The notes beneath the pieces were generated by a model. That model was not told the origin of the DNA. It worked only from the letters and a program-made list of their open reading frames with translations, and made no database searches. From the NCBI GenBank assembly GCA_028751875.1, contig CM054162.1, positions 8,382,616 through 8,446,615 of the forward strand: a DNA stretch of 64,000 nucleotides, read 5' to 3'. The translations under genes and the position numbers were made by a program. Positions 20,207-33,175 of this stretch are shown in pieces (the first letter of the stretch is position 1; each line of letters opens with the position of its first letter). This stretch comes from Rapana venosa. Lineage: Eukaryota > Mollusca > Gastropoda > Neogastropoda > Muricidae.

Positions 20207-21335
20207 ACAGCTGGAGAGATCATGGGCAGGGGGCAAAGATGCCGTCAGTGCTGAATAAATAATGCCTGGATGTGACTTAGTAGTTACACTTAGCAAGTGC
20301 CTGTGTTAATGCGTGCACACACACATACACGCACACGCACACGCACACACACACACAACACACACACACACATACACACACACACACAAATATCACCAAG
20401 TGTGAACGTACATAAAGCAGAACACAGGCATTTACTTTACTGCCAAGTCTTGTGGCTACTGTTCCCAGCAGTAACATTACTCCTATCCCATTTTCTGGCC
20501 AGCTAGAAAGAGGTAAAGTCAAACCAGCAAACAACTTCTCATGAACATACTTGCCATTGATGGGAATGGTTTGAATAAAGAAACAAGGTGTTTCCTTGAT
20601 AACCATTCCCTGTTCTTTTATGTGCAAAAACATACAGATGTGGGCTGAGTTAAGAATAGTCACCGTTTTGCAGTCCTGGAGGTTTCATTCTTTTATACGT
20701 CCATGTATACAGCCTTCTGCAGTTGTGGAAGACGCATCATCTCAAGTCTTTTACCTTTCTGAAGCCTGCTGCAGTGCCTTCCTCTTGTAAGCATGTGTGT
20801 TGTGACTTGATAAGTACTTGAGTGGTAAATGGTACGTTTTCATTGTATTTATAGATTTTTGGTAAATTGGAAGGATTAGATTGTTGAAAAGATTGTATTG
20901 TAAGAAAAAAGGGGGGACACTTTGATAACAAAAAATACAAGAATGTCCTGTGTGCCTCTGTGATTCATGGGAGGCAAAAACGTCAAAGTACTTACAAACT
21001 GAAAGTTGTCTTTTAGCCTAGACTTAATAGTTTTTAACTTTCGCATTTTATAATGTGATAAAGGGGAGCATGTTCTCCCACAAAATGGTGTCCTCTACAT
21101 GTTACAAAATAGAAAATTGGCAACCAGCTCTGGGCACAGCTGCTGTTATCCATTGTAATCTCAATGACATGAAGACATCTGACCCAAGACTTAGCAGGAC
21201 AAATTCATTAACTGCATAATTGGTATTGTAGCTAAACACCCCAGAACAAAGACCACTGTCAACGAGATTGCTCCTGTTCCAGACTTTGTACTTGATGTAC
21301 TTAATGCCTTCAATGAGGATAGAACGATTGAATAC
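20207..21335. other. Spacer with a CA microsatellite
   Basis: (CA)n with interruptions at about 20310-20390. Otherwise no gene, RNA or repeat match was seen. Confidence 0.5.
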
Positions 21336-21481
21336 TCATAAGTGCTTCGACTTGCTTTACAAGATTCAAGGCTATAGAAATTCCATACATTTATCATTAT
21401 TGTCATTCTTTTTCTTCTTCTTCTTCTTCTTCTTCTTCTTCTTCTTCTTCTTCTTCTTCTTCTTCTTCTTCTTCTTCTTCT
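21336..21481 (+). repeat. L2/SINE-type tail fragment ending in (TTC)n
   Basis: 'gtgcttcgacttgctttaca' and 'ggctatagaaattccataca' match the L2-like 3' end. It is followed by a (TTC)n tract at about 21407-21480. Confidence 0.65.
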
Positions 21482-22428
21482 AAAACGTCATCAAATCAAC
21501 CATCATTTTTACGCAGATGACTCTCAGATTCAAAGCAGCGTTACTCCTGAAAATCTGTCTTCTCTCCTGGCAAATATGGCCCACTGCTTTGAAGATATTC
21601 AAAATTGGATGACACCGAACAAATTACCACTAAATGCAGATAAAACCGAAGCCATGCTTGTAGGGACCAAACACAAACTCTCTTCCATTACAATAGCTTC
21701 AATAGAACTTGGCAATGCATCAGTCCCTCTACCCACTGCTGTGAAGTATCTAGGTGTCGTTATCAACAACACACTCTCTATGCAAAAATTCATCACCCAG
21801 ACCTGTCAGTCGTGCTACTATCAGTTACGGCGTATTAGTGCAATTCGAAAGTACCTGTCCACCGATGCAACAGCCAAACTTGTCACTTCTCTTATTCTTT
21901 CACGTCTGGACTATTGCAATTCTCTTTTGTCTGGTCTGCCAGCATCATCTATCCACTCCCTTCAACGTATACAAAACTCCGCAGCTCGACTAGTTCTCAG
22001 AAAGAAAAAATCGGAGCACATTACCCCCCTCTTGCGATCTCTCCACTGGCTGCCTGTGCCACAGAGAGTGGAATATAAGATCAGTACCCTCTGTTACAAA
22101 TGTCTCCACAAAACTGCACCCTCCTACCTCTGTGAATGTATTAACCTGTACACTCCTTCACGTTCCCTCCGCTCTGCTGCAGATACCTTGTGCCTACGAA
22201 TACCTAGATTCAACCAATCTACTGTTGGCCGCCGCTCTTTCTCTATTTCGGGTCCATCGACCTGGAATGAGCTCCCTCTCTCTCTTCGCCAGAAGCCTAG
22301 CTATGTCACTTTTAAATCAAGCCTCAAGACATATTTATTTCAAACCTAAGATTTCCCCCCTCCTATCTCATATCAGAACTATCCCACCCTTCACTAACCC
22401 ATGTCCTATCACCCTGCTAAAGTATATG

Positions 22429-22508
<80 letters not shown>

Positions 22509-22691
22509 TTTTGAAAAGCATTTGACTATTGCAATTTTATTTCATAGATTTGGTCTGCAGCCTACCATGTTTGTAATATCTGTTTGAACTATTGTTTTTA
22601 TTTGTCATTGGTTGTATGACTGTGTAAGATTAGGTCGAATGCATGCGCTTTGATTTGTCTTTGCAAGATATAGCGCTATATAAGTTCCATT
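21482..22691 (+). mobile_element. L2-like LINE, 5'-truncated, RT half
   Basis: Starts directly after a (TTC)n tract. Coding reads FYADDSQIQSS (motif C), LPLNADKTEAMLVGTKHK (motif D), VKYLGVVINNTLSM (motif E) and [12 protein letters not shown], then the thumb HWLPVPQRVEYKIS and SSLKTYLFQT, ending at 22346. The 257 codons from the Met at 21576 are uninterrupted. The 3' UTR contains (TG)n at 22432-22505 and 'agcgctatataagttccat'. The tail is (TTC)n, merging with the next tract. Motif C and the thumb are intact, but the endonuclease and the first half of RT are missing. Confidence 0.85.
21483..22346 (+). CDS. L2-like reverse transcriptase C-terminal half
   Basis: Longest clean L2-like frame in the window, from motif C onward. 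Motif C is YADD with both catalytic aspartates. The same block reads YAAD in the copy at 23790-25300 and YEDD in the copy at 25301-27290. No start codon of its own is expected because the element is 5'-truncated. Confidence 0.8.
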
Positions 22692-23000
22692 TCTTCTTCT
22701 TCTTCTTGTTCTTCTTGTTCTTGTTCTTGTTCTTGTTCTTCTTCTTCTTCTTCTTCTTCTTCTTCTTCTTGTTCTTCTTCTTCTTCTTCTTCTTCTAAGT
22801 TCCATTTCTTCTTCTTCTTCTTCTTGTTCTTCTTCTTCTTGTTCTTGTTCTTCTTGTTCTTGTTCTTCTTGTTCTTGTTCTTGTTGTTGTTGTTGTTGTT
22901 GTTGTTGTTCTTCTTCTTCTTCTTCTTCTTCTTCTTCTTCTTCTTCTTCTTCTTCTTCTTCTTCTTCTTCTTCTTCTTCTTCTTCTTCTTCTTCTTCTTT
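22690..23000 (+). repeat. (TTC)n/(TTG)n microsatellite with repeated element tail
   Basis: Mixed TTC and TTG triplets. A second 'aagttccatttcttcttc' occurs near 22796, so the end of the L2-like tail was itself duplicated within the tract. Confidence 0.9.
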
Positions 23001-23095
23001 CACTATTAATGAATATCAGACCTGTCGTCAATGAACAAAAAAATGTAACTGTTTTGTTACTTTAATCAATTGTATTAAATAGGCTTCCTTGGGTG

Positions 23096-23150
23096 TGTAT
23101 GTATGTAAGTATGTATGTATGTATGTATGTATGGATGTATGTATGTATAT
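23096..23150 (+). repeat. (TATG)n microsatellite
   Basis: About 12 units of TATG with minor interruptions. Confidence 0.85.
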
Positions 23151-23154
23151 ATAA

Positions 23155-23435
23155 ATTTATTCAGTCTGGCTCCGCCACTGAGCTAATACTGTGGTTAGTA
23201 GGGGGCTTAGTAGGTGGTGTCCTGCATACGTTAGCTCAGAACAGGCACTACTGAACACCACCTAAGTGACCCAGCAGCAGTGCAGGGCTCCTCTAGCTGT
23301 GGCCCCATGGCAGCCTGATATCGATGGGCTCCATGTGGGCATCCGACCCTGGGGGTGAGACAACAAATGTGGGTATGGCTGTGGCGGGGAGATTGACATG
23401 GGCAGCTTGGGAACAGCAGGACCAGGGGACCTCAC
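23155..23435 (+). repeat. Interspersed repeat R, copy 1
   Basis: Matches 28335-28615: 'tcagtctggct' at the start, 'caggcac', 'caacac'-type and 'gacccagcagcag' blocks, then 'gcagcctgatatcgatgggc' versus 'gcagcctgacatcgacaag'. Noncoding; class unknown. Confidence 0.6.
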
Positions 23436-23479
23436 AGAAGAAGAGGAAGCAAGAAGCAAAAAAGCAACAAAAAAACCTG

Positions 23480-23690
23480 CATGTGTTCTGATGAGATTAT
23501 AAACCCAGGCCCTGTGTGCGAATGCACGCATAACATACGTTACGCTTTTCGTAAGAGTAGGTCATTGTGTGCCAGTGGGAACAGATGACAGAATTCACAA
23601 ATCCGCATACACACCGAGACTTGATGTAAAAACGCAGGCAAGTACTTATTTCATTATCCTCGATGTAAAAGAATTTTTAAAAATTAAAGA
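23480..23690 (+). mobile_element. SINE B fragment with type-1 tail
   Basis: Lacks the tRNA-like head. It has the central block 'gatgagattataaaccc', 'gtgtgcgaatgcacgca', 'ggtcattgtgtgccagtggg' and 'acagatgacagaattcac', then the type-1 tail ('cttgatgtaaaaac', 'tcattatcctcgatgtaaaa'). Confidence 0.75.
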
Positions 23691-23695
23691 ATTTA

Positions 23696-23790
23696 TTGTG
23701 TGTATCTGCCATACTTACTGGCTACAAACATGTCTTTTTAATAATAAATAATAATAATAATAATAATAATAAATAGATTTTATATAAAAT
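23696..23790 (+). repeat. Single 46-bp motif unit and AT-rich triplets
   Basis: 'gtgtatctgccatacttact' and 'ggctacaaacatgtcttt' match the tandem units at 27300-27475. An (ATA)n run follows. Confidence 0.6.
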
Positions 23791-25300
23791 TAATAATAGT
23801 AAATGGAATTTATATAGCGCTATATCTTGCAGAAAACAAATCAAAGCCCTTTCATTCATCCTACTCATTCACATACAGCAAGTTTTAATTAATAAGTTGG
23901 TTTTTTTTTACAAATTCAAATGTATACACACACGCTCGCACGCATGCACGCACATACACGCACACACATAAAGGTTGTACACTCTGGCAGGGTGATGGGG
24001 TTTTGGCTGTTGAGAACAGGGACAAAAATGAAATGGAACAAGAAGGGAGAATCTTAGCTTTGAAATAAATGTGTCTTGAGGCCGGATTTAAAAGCATCAT
24101 AAGAAGGCGATTGGCGAAGGGAGAGAGGGAGGTCATTCCTGATTGATGGACCAGAAACAGAGAAAGAGCGAGGGCCAACGGTGGACTGGTTGAATCTTGG
24201 TATTTTTAAGCACAAGGTACCTGCAACAGAGCGGAGGGAACAAGAAGGAGTGTACAGGTAAAGACACTCACAGAGGTAGGAAGATGCTGTTTTATGGAGG
24301 CATTTTTTACAGAGGGTACTAATCTTATAGTTTACTCTCTGTGGCACAGGCAGCCAGTGGAGAGATGGCAATAGAGGAGTAATGTGCTCAGATTGTTCTT
24401 TCAGGGGACTAGTCAAGCTGTAGAGTTTTGTATACGTTGAAGGAAGTGGATAGATGATGCTGGCAGACCAGCCAGAAGAGAATAATAATAGTCCAGACAT
24501 GACTAGTTTTGATGTTGCATCAGTGAACAGGTACTTTCGAACTGCACTGAAGGGCTGAAATTGATAGTAGCATGGCTGGCAGGTTTGGGTGATTAATTTT
24601 TGCATGGAGAGTGTGTTGTTTATAATAACCCCTAGATATTTCACAGCAGTAGATATAGGGACAGACGTATTGCCAAATTTTATTGAAACTGTTGTAATGG
24701 AAGAGAGTTTGTGTTTAGTCCCTACAAGCATGGTTTCGGTTTTATCTGCATTTAGCTGTAACTTGCTGTGTATCCTCCAATTTGTTATATCTTGAAGGCA
24801 CTAGGACATATTAATCAAGAGGGAAGGCAGATTTTCAGGAGTATCACTGCTAAGAATCTGAGAGTCAGCTGCATAAAAATGATGGTTGATTTGATAACAA
24901 TTTATTATGTGTGAAAGTGGAGCAGTGGAGAGAGTGAAAAGAACAGGGCAGAGAACTGTTCCAGTTTGGCAGGTGTTAATTGAATCTTGTTTACTGCAAC
25001 TGTGTGGAATCGATCTTTAAGGTATGAACTAAACCAGGTTAGGGCTGTGCCTTTAATACCAAAAGTATTTTGGAGATGGGAGGGAAGAATTGCGTGGTCT
25101 ATAGTGTCGAAGGCTGCAGATAAGTTGAGGAGAGTGAGAAGGGAGATTTTTCCTGTGTCCGAAGCATGTAGAAGCGTGTTTAAGGTGTGGACTAGGGTGG
25201 TTTCGGTGCTGTGGTCGGCGCCATAGGCAGACTGAAAAAGGGGAAGGAGACTGTTTGATTGAAGATGGCTGTTGAGTTGTACCAGAACAACTTTTTAAAG
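23791..25300 (-). mobile_element. L2-like LINE, minus strand, copy A
   Basis: Reading from 25300 downward: [13 protein letters not shown] (motif A), a decayed motif B region, FYAADSQIL (motif C with the first Asp changed to Ala), LNADKTETMLVGTKHK, then a 225-codon frame to the stop at 24054 ending in thumb sequence HWLPVPQRVNYKIS and SGLKTHLFQ. The 3' UTR has a CA/TG stretch at 23926-23968 and the 'agcgctatataaattcc'-type end near 23815. The motif C change makes it catalytically dead. It sits head to tail with copy B. Confidence 0.82.
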
Positions 25301-27290
<1,990 letters not shown>

Positions 27291-27299
27291 AGAATGCCA

Positions 27300-27475
27300 G
27301 TAAAGTGTGCATTTGCCATATTCATTTTACTGGCTACAAATATGTCTTCTTTATAATAGGTATTTTCAATATTCATTGGCCACAAACATGTTTTCTTTAT
27401 TGTGTATATCTGCCATACTTGCTTGCTACAAACGTGTTTTGTTCGTTGTGTGTATCTACCATCCTTGCAGGCTTT
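27300..27475 (+). repeat. About 46-bp tandem motif, four units
   Basis: Four degenerate units of 'tgccatacttactggctaca' plus 'acatgtcttctttat'. Related units lie at 23696 and 28690-28790. Confidence 0.7.
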
Positions 27476-27484
27476 TTTAAAAAT

Positions 27485-27780
27485 TCTTTTATTTATTTCA
27501 CTTCAAGGATGATTCCTTGACCTGCTTCCAAACCACAGTGGTTAGTGTTCTCATCCTTCAGATGAGACTATAAACCGAGGCCCCGTGTGCGAACGCATGC
27601 AGAACATTTTGCGCACACGTTAAATCCTGTTCCGCTGTTCGAAAGAGTAGGCCATTGTGTGCCGGTGGGAACAGATGACAAAATTTTAAAAACCGCATAC
27701 ACACGCATAAAGTTTCTTAAAAGTCATCTGAGCGCTTTGATTTGTTGCTTTACAAGATTCAGCGCTATATAAATTCCATA

Positions 27781-27813
<33 letters not shown>

Positions 27814-27838
27814 CATTATTATTATTATTATTATTAAG
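27485..27838 (+). mobile_element. SINE B body joined to an L2-like tail
   Basis: Central block 'cttcagatgagactataaac', 'ccccgtgtgcgaacgcatgc', 'gtaggccattgtgtgccggt' and 'accgcatacacac' as in other SINE B copies. Instead of the type-1 tail it continues with 'gagcgctttgatttgttgct', 'cagcgctatataaattccat' and (ATT)n at 27782-27836. Type-1 tail sequence does not resume after the triplets, which favours a hybrid element over a simple insertion. Confidence 0.7.
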
Positions 27839-28169
27839 GGCAGGAAGGTTGCCGGTTTGAATACCCTCCAAATCCGTCTGACTTCTGCCCAGAGTGAGGT
27901 TGCTATGACTCATTGGAAAGACTGGGACCACACAGTCGAGCTTCATCTACTTTACAGACATGACTTTGAAAGTGATGCTCAAATTACCTGAACAACACTA
28001 CTCGTGTCTGTCTCTCTAGGGCCCAGTTGATACCAGAATATAATAATCAGAATAGGAAGCGTAAAGGACAGCCCTTTTAGGTAGTCTCAAAGTTCATGCA
28101 CTTCCATGGCAACATAGTTGCATCAGCCCCGTTATTATTCATCACCAGGCCCGAACATACCATTATCTG

Positions 28170-28615
28170 ATTCGTTGGCCCCGGTGGTTCTGGTCTTATG
28201 GTGACCTAAGTCTGGGTTTCCCCATGTATTCATGTGCCTGTGGTGAGATTGTACCAAAGCCTTTAGGGTCACAAGGTCATGGAAGAAGTCTCTTGAGGAA
28301 CATTGGGGTGGTCACCACCCTGGGTGGACGTCCCACTCAGTCTGGCTTGGCGACTAAGCTATACCTGTCGTCACTCGGGTGTCCTACTAGGTGATGACCA
28401 GCGTCTGTAATCTGCAAACAGGCACCATTCAACACCAGCAGCATGACCCAGCAGCAGGTAGTGCAAGGCCTCTTTGGCTGGTGGCTCTAAAGCAGCCTGA
28501 CATCGACAAGTTTCCTGTGTGAGCACTGACTGTGACTGAGCACACGGCATAGCAAGTCTGGGTGTGAACGGGGCAGGGACACTGGGATGAGGGACGTGGG
28601 GGGAAATAGCTGCAC
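28170..28615 (+). repeat. Interspersed repeat R, copy 2 (longer)
   Basis: 28335-28615 matches 23155-23435. The preceding 165 bp ('tcacaaggtcatggaagaag', 'ggtggtcaccaccctgggtg') may be more of the same repeat. Confidence 0.5.
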
Positions 28616-28689
28616 TTGAGTGACACAAACTATGAGACTGCAAAACCTTAAACACGCAACTGCACAAACAAACAAAAGACTTAACCAAC

Positions 28690-28790
28690 GTGTTTTTTTT
28701 CCCTAATTATAGCTGTCTGCCATCTGTGCAATGTATAAACGTGTGTTCTTCATTGTGTGTATCTGTCATTATTGCTGGCTAAATATAGAC
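28690..28790 (+). repeat. 46-bp motif, two degenerate units
   Basis: 'ctgtctgccatctgtgcaat' and 'gtgtatctgtcattattgct' resemble the units at 27300-27475. Confidence 0.5.
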
Positions 28791-28871
28791 GAAAACAGAC
28801 GTGATCTTCTGACCAATACTGAGTGTATACTATACCTTCCACGTGGTCAGTTAAGGGTCAACGTTAAACAC

Positions 28872-29228
28872 CTGAAACCTTTCACCCTTTACTTATTTAT
28901 TTATTTATATCGAGGATAATGGAATAAGCACTCGTGTGATCTTTTACATCAAGTCCCTGTGTGTATGCAGTTTTGTAAATTTTGTCATGTGTTCCAACAG
29001 GCACAAAATGGCATATTCTTTCGAAAAGCGGAACAGGATTTAACATGTGCACAAGATTTCTGCATGCGTTCGCACAAGGAACTCAGTTTATAGACTAATC
29101 TGAAGGACTTTTGGCGAGAGTGGATTATGCTTTGATGTTATCTCCAGGGGAAAAATCCCCTTGAACGGGATTTGAACAAGAGTCGTCAGATTGCAAGCGC
29201 AATATTCTAACCACTAGGCCATACCGTC
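28872..29228 (-). mobile_element. SINE B, full length with tRNA-like head
   Basis: On the minus strand it opens with a tRNA-like promoter: A box TGGCCTAGTGGTTAGAA (about 29205-29222) and B box GTTCAAATCCC (about 29167-29177). The body has 'ttatagac'-type central sequence and 'gcgaacgcatgcag', then the type-1 tail with 'gtgcttattccattatcctc' and an A/T-rich (AAAT)n end. This is the best complete SINE B in the window. Confidence 0.85.
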
Positions 29229-29494
29229 CTAAATGCAAAAATGCAGGCTACTTATAACAGACAGCAAAGCAGAAAGGCTGATAAAGTTTTGTGGATTACA
29301 ACACAGACAGCAAATCACAAGCACCGGAAAAACATGATGTTTTGTAAGAAAGTGTGCAAATGGTCCATCCATTCTTTTTGTTGGTGGACAGGCCCAGCTT
29401 TCTCTGACACAATACTGTGTGGTATGAAAGTGGTATAAAATACGAAATACAAATGTTTAGATGAACACTGAACAACAGCCGCAATAACAGCCAC

Positions 29495-29540
29495 AGCAGC
29501 AGCAGCAGTTGCAACAGCAGCAGCAGCAGTTGTAGCAGCA
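29495..29540 (+). repeat. CAG/CAA triplet repeat
   Basis: Interrupted (CAG)n with CAA and GTT units. No coding context supports a polyglutamine protein. Confidence 0.75.
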
Positions 29541-29644
29541 TCCAACCACCATCATCATGGCTGATACTTTCCTCACTGTCATCATCATTATCGTAATCAC
29601 CACCTTAACACAACAAAACACCAACCAGCACTACCATGACTACC

Positions 29645-29818
29645 TAACAAAAATAATAATGATAATGAATGGAATTTCTATAGCACTATAACTTGCAGAA
29701 ACAAATCAAAGAGCTTGCATACAACAAAACACATACACATACAACCAATACAAATTAAGAGTTGACAAATTCAAATGTACATCCACACACACGCGTGCGT
29801 GCATGCGTGCAGTGCGCG

Positions 29819-29885
<67 letters not shown>
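29645..29885 (-). mobile_element. L2-like 3' end only
   Basis: AAT/GAT triplets, 'ggaatttctatagcactata' and 'cttgcagaaacaaatcaaag', then 'caaattcaaatgtacatcca' and (CA)n at 29820-29885. These are the tail and UTR of the L2-like family in reverse, with no RT sequence. Confidence 0.75.
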
Positions 29886-29889
<4 letters not shown>

Positions 29890-29929
29890 GTCAAGATAGG
29901 GACTCAGGCAGTTCAATATTTCTTTGGCT

Positions 29930-31390
29930 GTCAGAATTGAAGTGAAATTTTCAAAATGACAAGAACAAGAACAGAAGAAGCAGTGGTGCCCAGCTTTCTG
30001 GTGAAGCTCCAGCTAGCAAGTCCAGGGTGGATAATGGAAAGCATGAAGGCTGCTGTCTGGTGCACACTAGGACAGGGAAACTGAAGGCCAAATGTCCCAG
30101 CAGAAGATCATCCAAGTTAAACACGACTGGAAAATCGACAACAAAGACAGTCCATCTGCCACAGAGTTCCCTATTGTGAGTACACTTTCGGAAATGAAAA
30201 ATATGACTGTAGATCTGTGCAGTCAGATGTCCTTATTAGAAAGGAAAATATCTGAAATGACTGAACAACAATCAAACTTTCTGCAAGACACACAGTTGTA
30301 CTACATGCAACAGTCAAACCCAGACAGATTTTTTCTTGACTTATGCCGATGTGCTACAACAAAATTCGGCATGCAGGCCACCATGTAGATCTAGGCCTTG
30401 TCCGACAGTCAACACAAATAAAGACTGTGGCTTAAAGGACAAATGCTCAAAAGAACAAAATAAGACAAAGTACATACAGAAAAAAGATCATGAGGATAAC
30501 ATACATAATGATGTAAGAGAGCAACTGAAATCCTGCCAGAAAAACGTCATGAAAAAAATCAGAATCTTCCACTTGTAGTCACATTGCATGACTCCATCTT
30601 GACAGGCATTCAAAGCAGAAGATAGACGAGATAGAGTCAACACTACATTCAGTTGTCTCTGAATTTCAACAACCAATTGACTCCATAGTTCTTCACTGTG
30701 GAGTTCATGAAGTAAAACAGAGAGATGTGACTGCAGTTAGCAGGGGCTTTACTGCCTGTGTCAAACGTGTTGCTTGCAAATACCCATCCTGCAAGATTGT
30801 TGTCAGCAGGGTGGCTTCAGTACGATCACCTGCATGGAAGTACAGAGAAACCTGCACAAAACTCTCCTGGGTACCGAACTGATCAACATCAAGAACAGAC
30901 GTCTCCTTGGTGACCCATGACAATCTGCACACCAACAAGCAGTTTATGAAGGACGACGTTCATCCAACTATGAGAGGCACCAGTGTGATTGCTAGAAACC
31001 CGAGTAGGCATGTCAGGGGCCTATTCTGGGAGACACCAAAAAGGAAAAATAGATCCAGGTCCTCTTTCCAACTCCCTTTCTCACAGAGGAACCTCCCCCC
31101 CATCACTATGGATACACACCTGCTTTCAACAACCAGAATCCATGGCGTTTGTCCTACTATCATTAAGCCTTCTTATGACGATTTTAAATCCAGCCTCAAG
31201 ACACATTTATTTCAAACCTAAGATTCTCCCCTCTTGTTCAATTTCATTTTTGTTTTGCCCTCAACAGCCAAAACCTCATCACCCTCGCGAGTGTACAACC
31301 TTTATGTGTGTGCGTGAGTGAGTGTGTATGTGCGTGCGTGCAAGCGTGTGGGTATACATTAGAATTTTTTTTTAAACCAAAAAAAACTTG
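29930..31390 (+). mobile_element. Internally deleted L2-like element: ORF1 fused to 3' end
   Basis: 29930-31120 is an esterase-type ORF1 remnant. At about 31157 it passes directly into the last residues of the RT thumb (PSYDDFKSSLKTHLFQT) and the L2-like 3' UTR. Endonuclease and nearly all of RT are missing between them. Confidence 0.7.
30092..31120 (+). pseudogene. LINE ORF1 with SGNH-esterase-like domain
   Basis: A 98-codon frame from 30092 includes a coiled-coil-like stretch (EMKNMTVDLCSQMSLLERKISEM). After frame breaks come SIVLHCGVHEVKQRDV, CKIVVSRVASVRS and VTHDNLHTNKQFMKDDVHPTMRGTSVIARN. The GTNDL-type position (here GVHEV) and the DDVHPT block resemble the esterase ORF1 of CR1/L2 LINEs, where Asp and His complete the catalytic triad. 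An 'SRHVRGLFW' block follows. Broken by several stops. Confidence 0.7.
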
Positions 31391-32440
31391 TCAGCTTTTG
31401 ATTATTTGACATTCTTTTTCCCAGAAAGGTGAGTGACCATTTAAGTCACCTACAATGATATACTTCTTACCATGATCTTCCTGTAATGTAGGAAGCCATT
31501 CAGTGTTAACATCAGTCTGGCCTTGAGCCAGATAAACAGACACTACTGTTATCATTGAGGCATGAAAAGGAATGAATACAGCACATGAATGTAAGTTAGA
31601 AATGTGGAGTGGGGCAGGACTTGGGCATGTAGTGTATGTCACCCCTTTAGGCACACAAATGGCTGTGTTGATTCTCCCAGTGGTATCAGCCTGATGATGG
31701 ATTGGTGGGAAGTAGTAACCAGTAATTCTGGGTAATTTTACTCTTTTTATGTTTAGAGACTTGATTGCTAAGATGTCATAGTCGTTTTCTGAAAGATGTT
31801 GAACAAGATAATCGCAGTTTCTGAATAATGATCGATAAATGCACTGGAATATTCTAATACTTTTTACCATGATAAAATTATTGCTTATCAGTGCTAGTGA
31901 AGAAATACAATCAAAATTAGCTTAGCGTTTAATAGAAGAAATGGCTGACGGAAAAACAAAAAAAAAACAACAACTATGGTAACAGAGTAGATAATCAATG
32001 AAACAATCTATGAATATGCCACTATTACAGAGAAAATACATAGATCTAAAACACTGTAACAACTATTCAACTCATCAAAGTAACTTTAACTTTAAACTGG
32101 GCACAACTGAAAAGTCAGTAATGACTGAGAACATAGAAACCTTCAGCAGTGGAAAAAGACAAGATGTGATATGAGTCTGTTGAGTTCTCTCAGGTGGAGA
32201 TAAGGTTGGTGCATGGCAGTGCCAGTTAGTACAACACAGACCAGTAATGAAAGGATCCAAACTGGAATACAGACTTCTGTAGGGGTACACAGGGTATGAC
32301 TGGTGATGGTGGGATCTGTGTGGTTTTAGGGGAGATTTGCACAGAAGATGACGAACGTGCCTCCCTATGTTGCCAGCAAGGATGCTTGATCCTCGTGCAC
32401 TAGGATGAGTGCTGTCTCTAAGGTGGTAGAGCTGCAAGTT
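31391..32440 (-). pseudogene. L2-like LINE, ORF1 esterase end and endonuclease
   Basis: Minus strand. 32437-32075 encodes LRDSTHPSARGSSILAGN and GRHVRHLLC, the DxxHP end of an esterase-type ORF1. 31870-31391 encodes an endonuclease N-terminal half: LSENDYDILAIKSLNIKR, ITGYYFPP, ITVVSVYLAQGQ and KKYIIVGDLNGHSPFW (catalytic GDLN). It stops at 31391 against the plus-strand L2-like tail, so the RT half is missing. ORF1 and ORF2 are in the right order for one element. Confidence 0.75.
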
Positions 32441-33041
32441 GGTGTTCCGAACAAAAGTGATGTTGTCTACTTTTTAAAGCTGGGAAGTGACCATTTGCAT
32501 TGAATAGTTTGTTTTCATTTCTGTTTTGGATCTTTCACGTAGTAGTTTTGCTGACTACGAACCGTATTGAGGATTTTTTCTTGCAACTTCTCTAAGAGGG
32601 GTGGCAAGCTCTTGCTAGGTCGAGGGCTTCTTTAGATTTTAAATATTAATACCGGGCTGTGCATCACCACCTTCAGCTTTATGGGATAATGTTACAGTTG
32701 CAGGATTTTTTGTAAACTGGACGATTACTGTATTTTTCATGCAACATTCAACTTTTATTGACTGCCCAAGTCGTTTTCTTCATTCAACTATTTTTAGGAT
32801 AAATCATGAGATGGTGATTGCGGAAAGTGTTCTTTGATTGCTTGGAATTTGTGTTGATGTTCTTTTCTTTTTAGTCACTACAATGATTCAGTACTTACCT
32901 AAGTCAGACTTGCTTTCTCAAAATGTAGGCCTAGGTCCTTTAGTTTGTGTGTGTGTGTGGTGTTTGTGTGTTTGTTGTTTTGGGTGTGTGTGTGTGTGTT
33001 TTTGTATTTTTTTTATTTTATTTCTTTTTATTCAGGATATG
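32441..33041. other. No recognised feature
   Basis: Unique-looking sequence with a short TG-rich stretch at 32945-33003. No credible gene. Confidence 0.5.
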
Positions 33042-33175
33042 GAATAAGCACTATGGGTTTTTTTTTTTCATCCAGTCCCCGTGTGTTTTTCGGTTTTGTA
33101 AATTCTTATCTGTTCCCACCGCACACAATGGCTACTCTTACGAAAAGCAGACAGATCTAACGTGTGTGCAGATTT
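33042..33175 (-). mobile_element. SINE B fragment (3' half)
   Basis: 'ggaataagcacta', 'tcatccagtccccgtgtg', 'tctgttcccaccgcacacaa' and 'tggctactcttacgaaaagc' are the reverse of the SINE B body and type-1 tail. Confidence 0.7.

Noticed and set aside
22605..23031. Glu/Arg-rich protein of 132 codons on the minus strand
   Set aside because: Reading of the TTC/TTG microsatellite.
29296..29545. Polyglutamine, polyleucine or polyalanine coding repeat
   Set aside because: A short CAG tract without any surrounding gene evidence.
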